Assembly (NCBI GenBank): GCA_024762745.1
Contig: JANTGV010000066.1
Coordinates: 1 to 6,509 of the forward strand
Reading direction: 5' to 3'
Source of the DNA: Sulfurimonas sp.
GTDB lineage: Bacteria; Campylobacterota; Campylobacteria; Campylobacterales; Sulfurimonadaceae
Length of the DNA: 6,509 bases
This document shows, one piece after another, positions 1 through 6,282 of this stretch. How positions within the stretch are numbered: the stretch's first letter is position 1; the number at the start of each line of letters is the position of its first letter. The position numbers were made by a program, and so were the translations under genes. The notes beneath the pieces were generated by a model. It saw only the letters and a program-made list of their open reading frames with translations, had not been told where the DNA came from and ran no database searches.

Positions 1-359
1 CTTGGATACGCTAATGCACACTGAAGCAACATGTTGTCAGCTATTGCGTTTGCGAGCTTTGCTATAGTGTTTGCAGTAGCTGGAGCGATCACAAATATAT
101 CAGCCCACTCTCCAGCTTTTATATGGTTATGATCATTTACCCATGACTCATTAGTGTCATCAAGTACTTGGTTTGATGTAAGGGTTTCAAAGGTAAGGGG
201 AGTAACGAACTTTTTAGCAGACTCGCTCATAACAACTTTTACTTGGGCACCAGCCTTAACAAAGTGACGAACTAGTTCTAGTGACTTATATACCGCTATA
301 GAGCCTGTTACACCAAGAAGTATTTTTTTGTCTTTTAGTAAATCTGATGGAAGAATCAT
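1..359 (-). CDS. coaBC: CoaBC (Dfp), phosphopantothenoylcysteine decarboxylase/synthetase, N-terminal part (partial)
   Basis: This is the first 119 codons of a minus-strand gene that leaves the window at its 3' side. CoaBC joins cysteine to 4'-phosphopantothenate and then decarboxylates the product to 4'-phosphopantetheine in cytoplasmic coenzyme A synthesis. Only the FMN-dependent decarboxylase (CoaC) domain is visible. Its flavin-binding start GVTGSIAVYK lies at residues 16-25. The NHI-x-x-GEWAD segment contains His79, which aligns with the catalytic His75 of the E. coli enzyme. The FMN-phosphate motif APATANTIAKLA lies at 92-103. The PxMN motif and the whole CoaB synthetase domain are outside the window. 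The ATG at 359 gives the normal short N-terminus before the first beta strand; an ATG 4 nt upstream is out of frame. In E. coli numbering the match is close and the identification is secure; a decarboxylase-only protein cannot be excluded from this fragment. Confidence 0.93.
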   Translation of the reverse strand, partial: MILPSDLLKDKKILLGVTGSIAVYKSLELVRHFVKAGAQVKVVMSESAKKFVTPLTFETLTSNQVLDDTNESWVNDHNHIKAGEWADIFVIAPATANTIAKLANAIADNMLLQCALAYP

Positions 360-558
360 TCATAAATCTTTTTATAGTTTTAATTGTATTTTATCTAAAA
401 ATACTTATATTTAATTTTATCTATTTAAAACGCATAATCTGTGTAAATTGTTACGAGAGTATACATAATAAAAAATTGTTTGATATTTCGTTAATATATG
501 AAACTATTTATCATTGCTTGTACTACAATTAATTTACATATAGGTAAAGGTTAATTTC
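360..558. other. AT-rich divergent intergenic region (coaBC / HDOD gene)
   Basis: These 199 bases separate two genes that point away from each other, so promoters for both are expected here. The region is very AT-rich. I see no RNA gene, riboswitch, sigma-54 site or strong inverted repeat. For coaBC the best -10-like hexamer on the minus strand is TACAAT at 388-383, about 24 bases upstream of the start, with no recognisable -35. This fits Campylobacterota promoters, in which the -35 is usually not conserved, but such hexamers are common in AT-rich DNA and the call is weak. Confidence 0.5.
524..550 (+). promoter_or_regulatory. Candidate -10 and ribosome binding site of the HDOD gene
   Basis: TACAAT at 524-529 matches the sigma-70 -10 consensus in five of six positions and would give a leader of about 20 bases. 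The Shine-Dalgarno AAAGG at 546-550 sits 8 bases before the ATG at 559 and supports that start. No convincing -35 is present. The ribosome site is solid; the promoter is only a candidate. Confidence 0.4.
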
Positions 559-1362
559 ATGACAAAAACTCTTTTAGAAAATATAAATGCTGTTCCAGCA
601 CTTCCAGAGTCAATTCAGGAGGTCGAACGTATATATCAAAATCCAGAATCGACATTTGAAGATATGCAAAAAGCTATAGAAAAAGATCCTCTTTTAACTG
701 CTGATATTCTCAGAATTGTTAATTCACCAATGTATGGTGTTAAAAGTAACGTAACAGATGTAAAACAAGCCATCTCTCTTCTTGGAAAAGAGGCTGTAAG
801 AACATTTGTAATTAGTAGTGCAGCTAACTCTTTTACTATTGATCTCTCACCATATAACATGACTAAAGAGCAGTTTAGCCTCGCTTGTGAGAGACAGCTG
901 GCACTTATGATAAACTGGATCATCCGCCGTAAACCAAGCCATATGGCTAAACTTGGTCCAGCATCATTTCTTGTTGATTTAGGACGTGTTATTATTTCTA
1001 AAACACTTATAGAAGATTCTAAAACAGATATTATTGAAAAGGCACTTTCAGCTGGTGAAGATATTGCTAGAGCTGAAAAAACTGCTTGTGGCGCTCAAAC
1101 AACAGATGTAACCGCAACACTATTTCACAACTGGAACTTTGATCCAGACATGATTCATATTATCCGTTATAGTGATGACCCGGAAGGCACTATCGAAGAA
1201 GATAGGGAGATGGCAGCTGAACTGAAAGCTGTACGTGAGACAGTAATGCCAAATGGTGAAATTACTGATGAATCAATTGCAACTGCAAAAGATACTATTG
1301 AAGAGTTTAAACTTGACCTAGAAAGTTATGAAAACGCACTGGAAAAAGTTTTAAACTCTTAA
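559..1362 (+). CDS. HDOD-domain signalling protein
   Basis: A 267-residue soluble protein consisting almost entirely of one HDOD domain (about residues 8-205) plus a charged, helical C-terminal tail. Typical family features are the opening VPALPESIQEV (12-22), DPLLTADILRIVNSPMYG (43-60), the AISLLG segment (71-76) and the W-x-F-x-x-x-M-I segment (192-199). HDOD domains are regulatory relatives of HD phosphohydrolases that have lost the metal site. Here the position of the HD pair reads VDLG (139-142), so the His is missing and no hydrolase activity is expected. No receiver, GGDEF, EAL or membrane segment is fused to it. From memory, a stand-alone HDOD protein of C. jejuni (Cj0248) affects motility and shares an SPY...NW...WNFD pattern with this one, which makes a regulatory role in motility or surface behaviour plausible but unproven. 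The gene is a lone transcription unit, divergent from coaBC and convergent with glmU. Confidence 0.88.
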   Translation: MTKTLLENINAVPALPESIQEVERIYQNPESTFEDMQKAIEKDPLLTADILRIVNSPMYGVKSNVTDVKQAISLLGKEAVRTFVISSAANSFTIDLSPYNMTKEQFSLACERQLALMINWIIRRKPSHMAKLGPASFLVDLGRVIISKTLIEDSKTDIIEKALSAGEDIARAEKTACGAQTTDVTATLFHNWNFDPDMIHIIRYSDDPEGTIEEDREMAAELKAVRETVMPNGEITDESIATAKDTIEEFKLDLESYENALEKVLNS

Positions 1363-1373
1363 TTAAACGCAAT

Positions 1374-1403
1374 AAAAAAGTGGTACAAATTTTGTACTGC
1401 TTT
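1374..1403. terminator. Hairpin between convergent genes, probable terminator
   Basis: GTACAAA (1383-1389) and TTTGTAC (1391-1397) form a perfect 7-base inverted repeat around a single T. In plus-strand RNA the stem extends outward through two G-U wobbles to 1377/1403, giving about ten pairs around a 7-base loop, but the downstream U run is poor (UUU, then GAAC, then UUU). In minus-strand RNA the wobbles become two A-C mismatches, but the hairpin is followed directly by six U (complement of 1379-1374), which is good for stopping glmU transcripts. A shared, imperfect bidirectional terminator for the HDOD gene and glmU is the simplest reading. Confidence 0.6.
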
Positions 1404-1413
1404 GAACTTTCCT

Positions 1414-1440
1414 CGTTCCCAAGCTCCAGCTTGGGAATGC
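1414..1440. repeat. REP-like palindromic element
   Basis: TTCCCAAGCT (1416-1425) and AGCTTGGGAA (1428-1437) are a perfect 10-base inverted repeat separated by CC, with a further C/G pair outside a wobble position (1414 and 1439). It is markedly richer in G+C than its surroundings, lies in the spacer between two convergent genes, and has no U run, so it is not needed as a terminator. From memory, palindromes with this CCCAAGCT / AGCTTGGG core recur between genes in many unrelated bacteria. I therefore call it a dispersed REP-like unit; the copy number in this genome cannot be seen here. Confidence 0.55.
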
Positions 1441-1453
1441 ATATATTAAGTAA

Positions 1454-2758
1454 CTATTTTTTACCAAAAAACTTATAGTAAAAATCTTTCACAATTCTTA
1501 ATTTATTACGACTAATAGCTAAAGAACCTTTTTCAACTGTTCCACTTGTAACAGTTGTACATGCAGCTATCATAACATCATCTTCAATCGTTACAGGTGC
1601 AACAAGTTGAGAGTCACTTCCTATAAATACATTTTTACCGATGATAGTCTGATACTTTTTGATTCCGTCATAGTTGCATGTGATTACACCAGCACCAATA
1701 TTTGTTCCCTCGTCAATTTGTGAATCACCTATGTAACTTAGATGTCCAGCTTTTACACCTTTGAGTGAAGACTTTTTAACCTCTACGAAGTTGCCTATGT
1801 GAGTATCTTCCAAGTAAGAAGCAGGGCGAAGGTGAGCAAGAGGTCCGATATCTGAGTTTTTAACAATAGAGTCTTCAACAACACTTCCAGCTTTTATATG
1901 AGACTCTTTGATGAGAGTATTTCCAGTGATACGACATCCGTTTTCAATGATACATTCACCCTCAAACTCTACACTCTCTTCTATATAAATAGTCGATGGA
2001 AGTTGCATGATAACTCCCTGGTTCATCCATTTTGTTTTAATTCTCTCTTGCATGATTTCTTCAGAGTCTGCTAAGTCTTTTTTAGAGTTTACACCCTTAA
2101 AGTGCTCTTCGTCAACTAAAAGAGGTGCTATGTTAAGACCATCTTCTCTAGCCATAGAAATAACATCTGTGAGGTAGTACTCTTTTTGAGCATTATCATT
2201 TGAAAGCAGAGGAATGTATTTTTCTATCACAGCCTTGCTAAAAGCATATACACCTGCGTTTACAGTAGTAACTTGTAACTCTTTTTCACTTGCGTCTTTT
2301 TGTTCAACTATATACTGAACCTGATTATTCTCAATAACAACACGACCGTACCCATCTGGGTTATCTAAATCAAATATAGACATGATGACATCAGCATCTG
2401 TATCTAAGAAACCTTGGAGTGCATGAGATGTAATGAGTGGCATATCTCCGTTGAGAACTAAAACTTTCTCATTCTTTGGAGATACGTTTTTCATAGCCCC
2501 TCCGGTTCCAGGGAAGTTGTCTGCATCCTGAATCACAAATCTAACTTCCTTGAAGTAAGCTTGCATCTGCTCTTGAACTATCTCTTTTTGATGGGCAATT
2601 ACTACAGTAACGTCATCTGATATTTCAAGAGAGGCGTTGATTATGTGATAAAGCATAGGTTTACCACTGATAGAGTGGAGTACTTTTGCTGTAGGTGACT
2701 TCATACGACTACCCTTACCAGCCGCCAGAATGATTATGCTTGTGTTGTTTTTATTCAT
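1454..2758 (-). CDS. glmU: GlmU, bifunctional N-acetylglucosamine-1-phosphate uridyltransferase / glucosamine-1-phosphate acetyltransferase
   Basis: A 434-residue cytoplasmic enzyme making UDP-GlcNAc, the precursor of peptidoglycan and lipopolysaccharide, by acetylating glucosamine-1-phosphate and then transferring UMP from UTP. The N-terminal nucleotidyltransferase domain (about 1-228) has the signature [10 protein letters not shown] (11-20) with Lys25, the GTGGA loop (84-88), the metal-binding Asp of NGDMPLI (Asp105), VEQKDA (151-156) and GVNSKKDL (222-229). The C-terminal left-handed beta helix (about 250-415) has HLRPAS (309-314), the catalytic His of GHLSYIGD (His339) and CNYDG (361-365). 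Length is slightly below the 456 residues of E. coli, and both active sites look intact. An AAGAAG upstream of the ATG at 2758 is a plausible ribosome site. It is divergent from motA. In Campylobacter, from memory, glmU is followed directly by dfp/coaBC; here an oppositely oriented HDOD gene lies between them. Confidence 0.97.
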   Translation of the reverse strand: MNKNNTSIIILAAGKGSRMKSPTAKVLHSISGKPMLYHIINASLEISDDVTVVIAHQKEIVQEQMQAYFKEVRFVIQDADNFPGTGGAMKNVSPKNEKVLVLNGDMPLITSHALQGFLDTDADVIMSIFDLDNPDGYGRVVIENNQVQYIVEQKDASEKELQVTTVNAGVYAFSKAVIEKYIPLLSNDNAQKEYYLTDVISMAREDGLNIAPLLVDEEHFKGVNSKKDLADSEEIMQERIKTKWMNQGVIMQLPSTIYIEESVEFEGECIIENGCRITGNTLIKESHIKAGSVVEDSIVKNSDIGPLAHLRPASYLEDTHIGNFVEVKKSSLKGVKAGHLSYIGDSQIDEGTNIGAGVITCNYDGIKKYQTIIGKNVFIGSDSQLVAPVTIEDDVMIAACTTVTSGTVEKGSLAISRNKLRIVKDFYYKFFGKK

Positions 2759-2787
2759 TATTTTTACTTCTTTTTAGTTTGTGCGGT

Positions 2788-2796
2788 ATTTTACCA
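2788..2796 (-). promoter_or_regulatory. Candidate extended -10 promoter of glmU
   Basis: On the minus strand TGG (2796-2794) precedes TAAAAT (2793-2788), an extended -10 arrangement with five of six consensus bases, about 30 bases upstream of the glmU ATG. No good -35 is seen, as is common in Campylobacterota. A second minus-strand hexamer, a perfect TATAAT at 2845-2840, could be an upstream alternative start. Confidence 0.45.
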
Positions 2797-2838
2797 TGAA
2801 TAGTTAAAAATTTATCACGATACTAATAAATATTGTGG

Positions 2839-2868
2839 TATTATAAGGCAATTAAAAATTTTCTAAGG
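2839..2868 (+). promoter_or_regulatory. Candidate promoter and ribosome binding site of the motA operon
   Basis: TATTAT at 2839-2844 (overlapped by TTATAA at 2841-2846) is a sigma-70-type -10 about 30 bases upstream of motA. The Shine-Dalgarno TAAGG at 2864-2868 is 7 bases from the ATG at 2876. I looked for a sigma-28 (TAAA and GCCGATAA-like) and a sigma-54 (TGGC and TTGC-like) promoter and found neither, so the stator operon seems to be read by the housekeeping sigma factor. The -10 core is nearly symmetric and also reads TATAAT toward glmU. Confidence 0.45.
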
Positions 2869-2875
2869 TATTTGA

Positions 2876-3640
2876 ATGGATTTAGGTACGGTCATTGGTA
2901 TTGTTTTAATTATGGCACTTCTGCTTGGTGCTATGGCTATGGGTGTTGGTGTCGGTGCATATATTGATATTCCTTCTGTTCTTATTGTTGTCGGTGGTAG
3001 TATCGGGGCGCTACTTGTCTCATTTAAACCTTCGCAGATGAAAGCTTTTACAAAAATTTTCATGAAAGCAGTAAAACCAGGTGAAGAGGATGTCCCAGAG
3101 CTTATTAAAAAACTTGTTGACTTTGCTACAAAAGCAAGAAAAGATGGAATACTCGCTCTTGAGAGTGAAGTAAACAATGAAGAGAATGAGTTTTTGAAAA
3201 AAGGCTTGTCTATGGCTATTGACGGGAGCGAACCAGATACAATCCGTGAGCTTTTAGAGATTGAGATGGAACAGACAAGTACAAGACACAAAATACACGG
3301 TTCAATATTTAGCCAGTGGGCAGGTCTCGCAGGTGCTATGGGTATGGTTGGTACACTTATCGGTCTTGTTGCGATGCTTTTGAATATGGCTGACCCTTCA
3401 GCGATTGGTCCATCGATGGCCGTTGCCTTACTTACAACAATGTACGGTGCGATTATCGGTAATGTTTTTGGTACACCTATTTATAATATTTTGAATGTAA
3501 GAAATGATGAAGAGACGAAAGTAAAAGAGATGATACTTTCAGGAATTATGTCAATTCAATCAGGTGATGCACCAAGGGTTTTAGAGGCTAAGCTACTGAG
3601 TTATATGGCTCCAAATGAACGTGTAAGTCAATTTGACTAA
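2876..3640 (+). CDS. motA: MotA, flagellar stator protein (PomA-like, probably Na+-coupled)
   Basis: A 254-residue inner-membrane protein that with MotB forms the ion-driven stator turning the flagellum. Hydrophobic segments lie near residues 5-27, 32-50, 148-170 and 180-203, with the large cytoplasmic loop between the second and third. The loop carries ARKDGILALE (87-96), whose Arg88 and Glu96 match the rotor-contacting Arg90 and Glu98 of E. coli. TM3 and TM4 read GMVGTLIGLVAML (156-168) and MAVALLTTMYGAI (181-193), as in sodium-driven PomA, including the Thr (Thr160) that proton-type MotA replaces by Ala or similar. This supports sodium coupling by inference. One oddity is that the conserved Pro before this TM3 motif (Pro173 in E. 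coli, APA-M/F-GM in PomA) is Gly153 here (LAGAMGM, codon GGT at 3332). The second conserved Pro (Pro201) is kept. First gene of the operon, 12 bases before motB. Confidence 0.95.
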   Translation: MDLGTVIGIVLIMALLLGAMAMGVGVGAYIDIPSVLIVVGGSIGALLVSFKPSQMKAFTKIFMKAVKPGEEDVPELIKKLVDFATKARKDGILALESEVNNEENEFLKKGLSMAIDGSEPDTIRELLEIEMEQTSTRHKIHGSIFSQWAGLAGAMGMVGTLIGLVAMLLNMADPSAIGPSMAVALLTTMYGAIIGNVFGTPIYNILNVRNDEETKVKEMILSGIMSIQSGDAPRVLEAKLLSYMAPNERVSQFD

Positions 3641-3652
3641 TGGACTTAAATA

Positions 3653-4429
3653 ATGGGTAAAAAGAAGTGTCCAGAGTGTGAAGAGTGTCTTCCTGCCTGG
3701 CTAGCTGCGTTTGGTGACTTGATGTCACTGCTTTTGTGTTTCTTCGTACTTCTTCTCTCGATGTCGAGTATGGATGCAAAAAAGATCTCTGAAGCGATTG
3801 GTTCACTTTCTGGTGCGATGAGTGTACTAGAAGGTGGAACAAAAACAGAGATATCTAAACAGCGTATTCAAGAGTCAACACCTTTAGAGTCACAAGATGA
3901 GACAAGTGAACAGGTTAACAGAGTACAGCAAGCAGTTGGTGAAGCTAATGAGATGATGGAAAAGGGTCATGGACCAGCTATTACTCTTGAAGAAGCACAA
4001 GAGGGGTTTGTTATAGAACTACCGGCTTCACTCCTTTTCAAATCAGGTTCAGCAACCATAGAGAATGAAGATGCTCTACTATTTTTAAAAAGAGTTGCCC
4101 TTATTATAGAAGAGTTGCCTAAGACAATGCAGGTAAGTGTTCAGGGTCATACAGATAATCAAGGACCTGGAACAAACAGTCTGTTTAAGGATAACTGGGA
4201 GCTTTCATCCGCTAGAGCAATCTCTGTACTTCAAGAACTTCTGTTAGATGGAGTAGACCCTGCAAGAGTAAGTGCTTCAGGATATGCAGAGTTTAAACCA
4301 CTCGGAAGTAATGCAACGGCAAGTGGACGAGAAAAAAATCGTCGTGTTGAGCTTCACTTTTATGGTGGAGAAAGTAAAGATGAGGCAAAAGTACAAAGTT
4401 CTATACTAGATAGGACAACTGCAAACTGA
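3653..4429 (+). CDS. motB: MotB, flagellar stator protein with OmpA-like peptidoglycan-binding domain (PomB-like)
   Basis: A 258-residue partner of MotA anchored to the cell wall. A short cytoplasmic head is followed by one membrane helix (about 16-38) with the essential ion-carrying Asp22 in GDLMSLLLCFFVLLLS, a pattern closer to PomB than to proton-type MotB. Next come a plug/linker rich in Ser, Glu and Gln (about 40-112) and an OmpA-family peptidoglycan-binding domain (about 115-237) with GHTDNQG (165-171), the LSSARA helix (184-189) and REKNRRVEL (226-234). The head carries three cysteines, CPECEEC (6-12), spaced CxxCxxC; PomB heads often have one or two. The ribosome site is weak (GGA, 3642-3644), so translation may depend on the preceding motA. 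The stop overlaps the fliP start by one base. Confidence 0.96.
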   Translation: MGKKKCPECEECLPAWLAAFGDLMSLLLCFFVLLLSMSSMDAKKISEAIGSLSGAMSVLEGGTKTEISKQRIQESTPLESQDETSEQVNRVQQAVGEANEMMEKGHGPAITLEEAQEGFVIELPASLLFKSGSATIENEDALLFLKRVALIIEELPKTMQVSVQGHTDNQGPGTNSLFKDNWELSSARAISVLQELLLDGVDPARVSASGYAEFKPLGSNATASGREKNRRVELHFYGGESKDEAKVQSSILDRTTAN

Positions 4430-5163
4430 TGTTAAAATACCTTCTCTTGGTTTTTGCACTTATCTCTTCTTTAGGTGCTGAAGCTGTAACTGTCCCAACG
4501 ATGAACTTTGAACTGTCTGCTCCAGATTCACCACAGCAACTAGTTTCCTCACTTAATGTTTTAGTTATATTAACGCTTCTGTTTTTAGCACCATCTTTGG
4601 TATTAGTTATGACAACCTTTACCCGTTTTGTGATTGTATTTGGTTTTCTGCGTCAAGCACTTGGTACACAGCAGGTTCCACCTACACAACTTTTAGTAAT
4701 GCTGGCTATGATTTTGACATTTTTTGTTATGGAGCCGGTTGGTACAAAGGCGTATGAGAGTGGAATTAAACCCTATATAGCTGAAGAGATAGGCTATGAA
4801 GAGGCTTTTGACAGAACCACACTACCTTTTAAAAATTTTATGATTAGAAATACGAGAGAGAAAGATTTGGCTCTGTTCTTTAGAATCAGAAAGATGGAGA
4901 ACCCTCAAACTGTAGCAGATGTACCGCTTTCTGTTATTATTCCTGCTTTTGTTATAAGTGAATTAAAGACTGCGTTTGAGATAGGCTTTTTACTCTTTTT
5001 ACCCTTCTTGGTTATAGATATGGTAGTTGCATCTATTTTAATGTCAATGGGTATGATGATGCTTCCTCCGGTTATGATCTCTCTACCATTTAAGATACTT
5101 GTATTTGTACTGATAGATGGATGGAACCTTCTCATTGGTAATTTAATAGCCTCAATAAAATAG
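4429..5163 (+). CDS. fliP: FliP, flagellar type III export gate protein
   Basis: A 244-residue inner-membrane protein that, with FliQ and FliR, forms the export pore at the flagellar base. Residues 1-18 look like the cleavable signal peptide typical of FliP, with a likely cut after GAEA or close by. Family signatures are MTTFTRFVIVFGFLRQALGT (61-80), IPAFVISELKTAFEIGF (171-187), the methionine-rich gate loop SMGMMMLPP (206-214) and LPFKILVFVLIDGW (219-232). Length matches the family, and nothing appears missing. The ATG is at 4429 within TGATG, overlapping the motB stop by one base; the nearest Shine-Dalgarno (AGGA, 4412-4415) is rather far, so translational coupling to motB is likely. FliP beside glmU is also seen in Campylobacter and Helicobacter, from memory; MotAB in front of it is less usual. 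Confidence 0.97.
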   Translation: MLKYLLLVFALISSLGAEAVTVPTMNFELSAPDSPQQLVSSLNVLVILTLLFLAPSLVLVMTTFTRFVIVFGFLRQALGTQQVPPTQLLVMLAMILTFFVMEPVGTKAYESGIKPYIAEEIGYEEAFDRTTLPFKNFMIRNTREKDLALFFRIRKMENPQTVADVPLSVIIPAFVISELKTAFEIGFLLFLPFLVIDMVVASILMSMGMMMLPPVMISLPFKILVFVLIDGWNLLIGNLIASIK

Positions 5164-5174
5164 GATGAAAAGTG
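5162..5174 (+). promoter_or_regulatory. Ribosome binding site fixing the GTG start of trmA
   Basis: AGGA at 5162-5165, overlapping the fliP stop codon, is 6 bases before a GTG at 5172. The ATG at 5165 is in another frame and meets a stop after five codons. The GTG is the only start that keeps the cysteine-rich N-terminus, whose first cysteine is residue 3. Confidence 0.75.
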
Positions 5175-6281
5175 AACTGTAAATATTTTGGTGAATGTGG
5201 TGCCTGTAGAGTATACGAGGGTGGTTATGAAACGCAGCTAAATGAAAAAAAAGAGTTGAATAAAAAGAGGTTTGAACCATATTATAGTGGAGATATGTCG
5301 GTTTTTAAATCACCTGAGTCACACTACCGTTCTCGTAGTGAGTTTAAAATATGGCATTTAGATGATGATATACATTATGGAATGAATCATATAGAACACA
5401 AAGGTGTTGTATTAATCGATGAGTGTCCACAGGTAAATGAGCATATCTTATCACTTATGCCAAAACTTTTAATCTTAATTAAAGAGAGAAATATCGGCTT
5501 TAAACTATTTGGAGCAGATTTTTTAAGTTCAAGTAGTGGGGAGATAGTTGTCTCTCTTATATATCATAGAAAGCTAGATGATGCTTGGCAAGAAGAGGCT
5601 ACTAAAATAGCTGAAGAACTTGGTATATATATAATAGGGCGTTCAAGAAAGCAAAAAGTTGTTATAGGTCAGGATTATATCACTGAGAAGCTAGTTATTG
5701 ATAAGGATGTTTACCATTTTAATCATATTGAAAATAGTTTTACGCAGCCTAATCCTCGAGTAAATGAGCAGATGATTTCATGGGCCATGAAACATTTTTC
5801 ACAAGCTCAGGGGGACTTACTTGAGCTCTATTGTGGAGCAGGAAACTTTACTATACCTTTTGCAAAAACATTTGACAAAGTACTTGCAACAGAAGTCTCA
5901 AAATCATCAATAAACGCAGCAAAAGCAAATATGAAACTCAACAGTGTAGAAAATATAGAGTTTGTTCGTATGAGTGTGGAAGAGTTTGTTCAGGCTCTTG
6001 ATGGTGTAAGAGAATTTAGAAGGATGAAAGATATTGATATTAACTCATATGACATAAAAAGTATCTTTGTTGACCCACCTAGAAGTGGTATGGATGAGGC
6101 CTCTTGCAGGTTTTCGGCGAGACATGAGCATATTTTGTATATCTCCTGCAATCCTGAAACACTGCTACGTGACTTAGAGATACTTTCTTTAACACATGAT
6201 GTAGAAGATATGGCACTATTTGATCAATTCCCCTATACACACCATGTTGAGATGGGTGTAAAGTTAATACGAAAGGGATAA
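5172..6281 (+). CDS. trmA: TrmA, tRNA (uracil-5-)-methyltransferase, with RlmD-type Fe-S cysteines
   Basis: A 369-residue cytoplasmic SAM-dependent methyltransferase, closely similar to E. coli TrmA (366 residues), which makes m5U54 in the T-loop of tRNA. TrmA-type marks are SHYRSRSEFKIWH (50-62), YHRKLDDAWQ (131-140), ENSFTQPN (187-194), the SAM-binding LELYCGAGNF (217-226), GVREFRRM (278-285), VDPPRSGM (300-307), the nucleophile Cys326 in YISCNPET, and the base Glu360 in FDQFPYTHHVE. Unlike E. coli TrmA it has CKYFGECGAC (3-12) and DECP (83-86): Cys3, Cys9, Cys12 and Cys85 follow the C-x5-C-x2-C...CP pattern of the [4Fe-4S] site of RlmD/RumA. No TRAM domain is present. Starts at GTG, 8 bases after fliP. 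The long TrmA-specific signatures make RlmD or RlmC unlikely, though dual specificity cannot be excluded. Confidence 0.93.
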   Translation: MNCKYFGECGACRVYEGGYETQLNEKKELNKKRFEPYYSGDMSVFKSPESHYRSRSEFKIWHLDDDIHYGMNHIEHKGVVLIDECPQVNEHILSLMPKLLILIKERNIGFKLFGADFLSSSSGEIVVSLIYHRKLDDAWQEEATKIAEELGIYIIGRSRKQKVVIGQDYITEKLVIDKDVYHFNHIENSFTQPNPRVNEQMISWAMKHFSQAQGDLLELYCGAGNFTIPFAKTFDKVLATEVSKSSINAAKANMKLNSVENIEFVRMSVEEFVQALDGVREFRRMKDIDINSYDIKSIFVDPPRSGMDEASCRFSARHEHILYISCNPETLLRDLEILSLTHDVEDMALFDQFPYTHHVEMGVKLIRKG

Positions 6282-6282
6282 A

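Noticed and set aside
347..532. 61-codon plus-strand open frame in the AT-rich spacer
   Set aside because: It begins inside coaBC on the opposite strand, has no ribosome site and encodes only AT-driven Ile, Leu, Phe and Tyr runs; it looks like a chance hydrophobic frame.
636..923. Minus-strand open frame inside the HDOD gene
   Set aside because: Antisense shadow of a well-supported domain, with no family features.
2494..2508. GlmU has GTGGA where E. coli has GTGHA
   Set aside because: Campylobacter GlmU, from memory, also has Gly at this place, so it is lineage variation and not a lost active site.
2803..2822. TAAA followed by CACGATAC, like a sigma-28 flagellar promoter
   Set aside because: The spacing is several bases too short and the -10 half matches GCCGATAA poorly.
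2863..3291. 142-codon minus-strand open frame over the motA start
   Set aside because: It is an antisense shadow of motA, rich in Ser, Pro and Ile from the complementary codons.
3639..3660. Six-codon frame starting at ATG 3640, overlapping the motA stop and motB start
   Set aside because: Too short to judge and no clear ribosome site; it could be a coupling device but nothing supports that over chance.
3588..3842. Minus-strand open frame over the motA/motB junction
   Set aside because: Antisense shadow of two secure genes and without recognisable features.
4905..5135. Minus-strand open frame inside fliP
   Set aside because: Antisense shadow; Ile, Thr and Ser repeats reflect the complement of membrane-helix codons.
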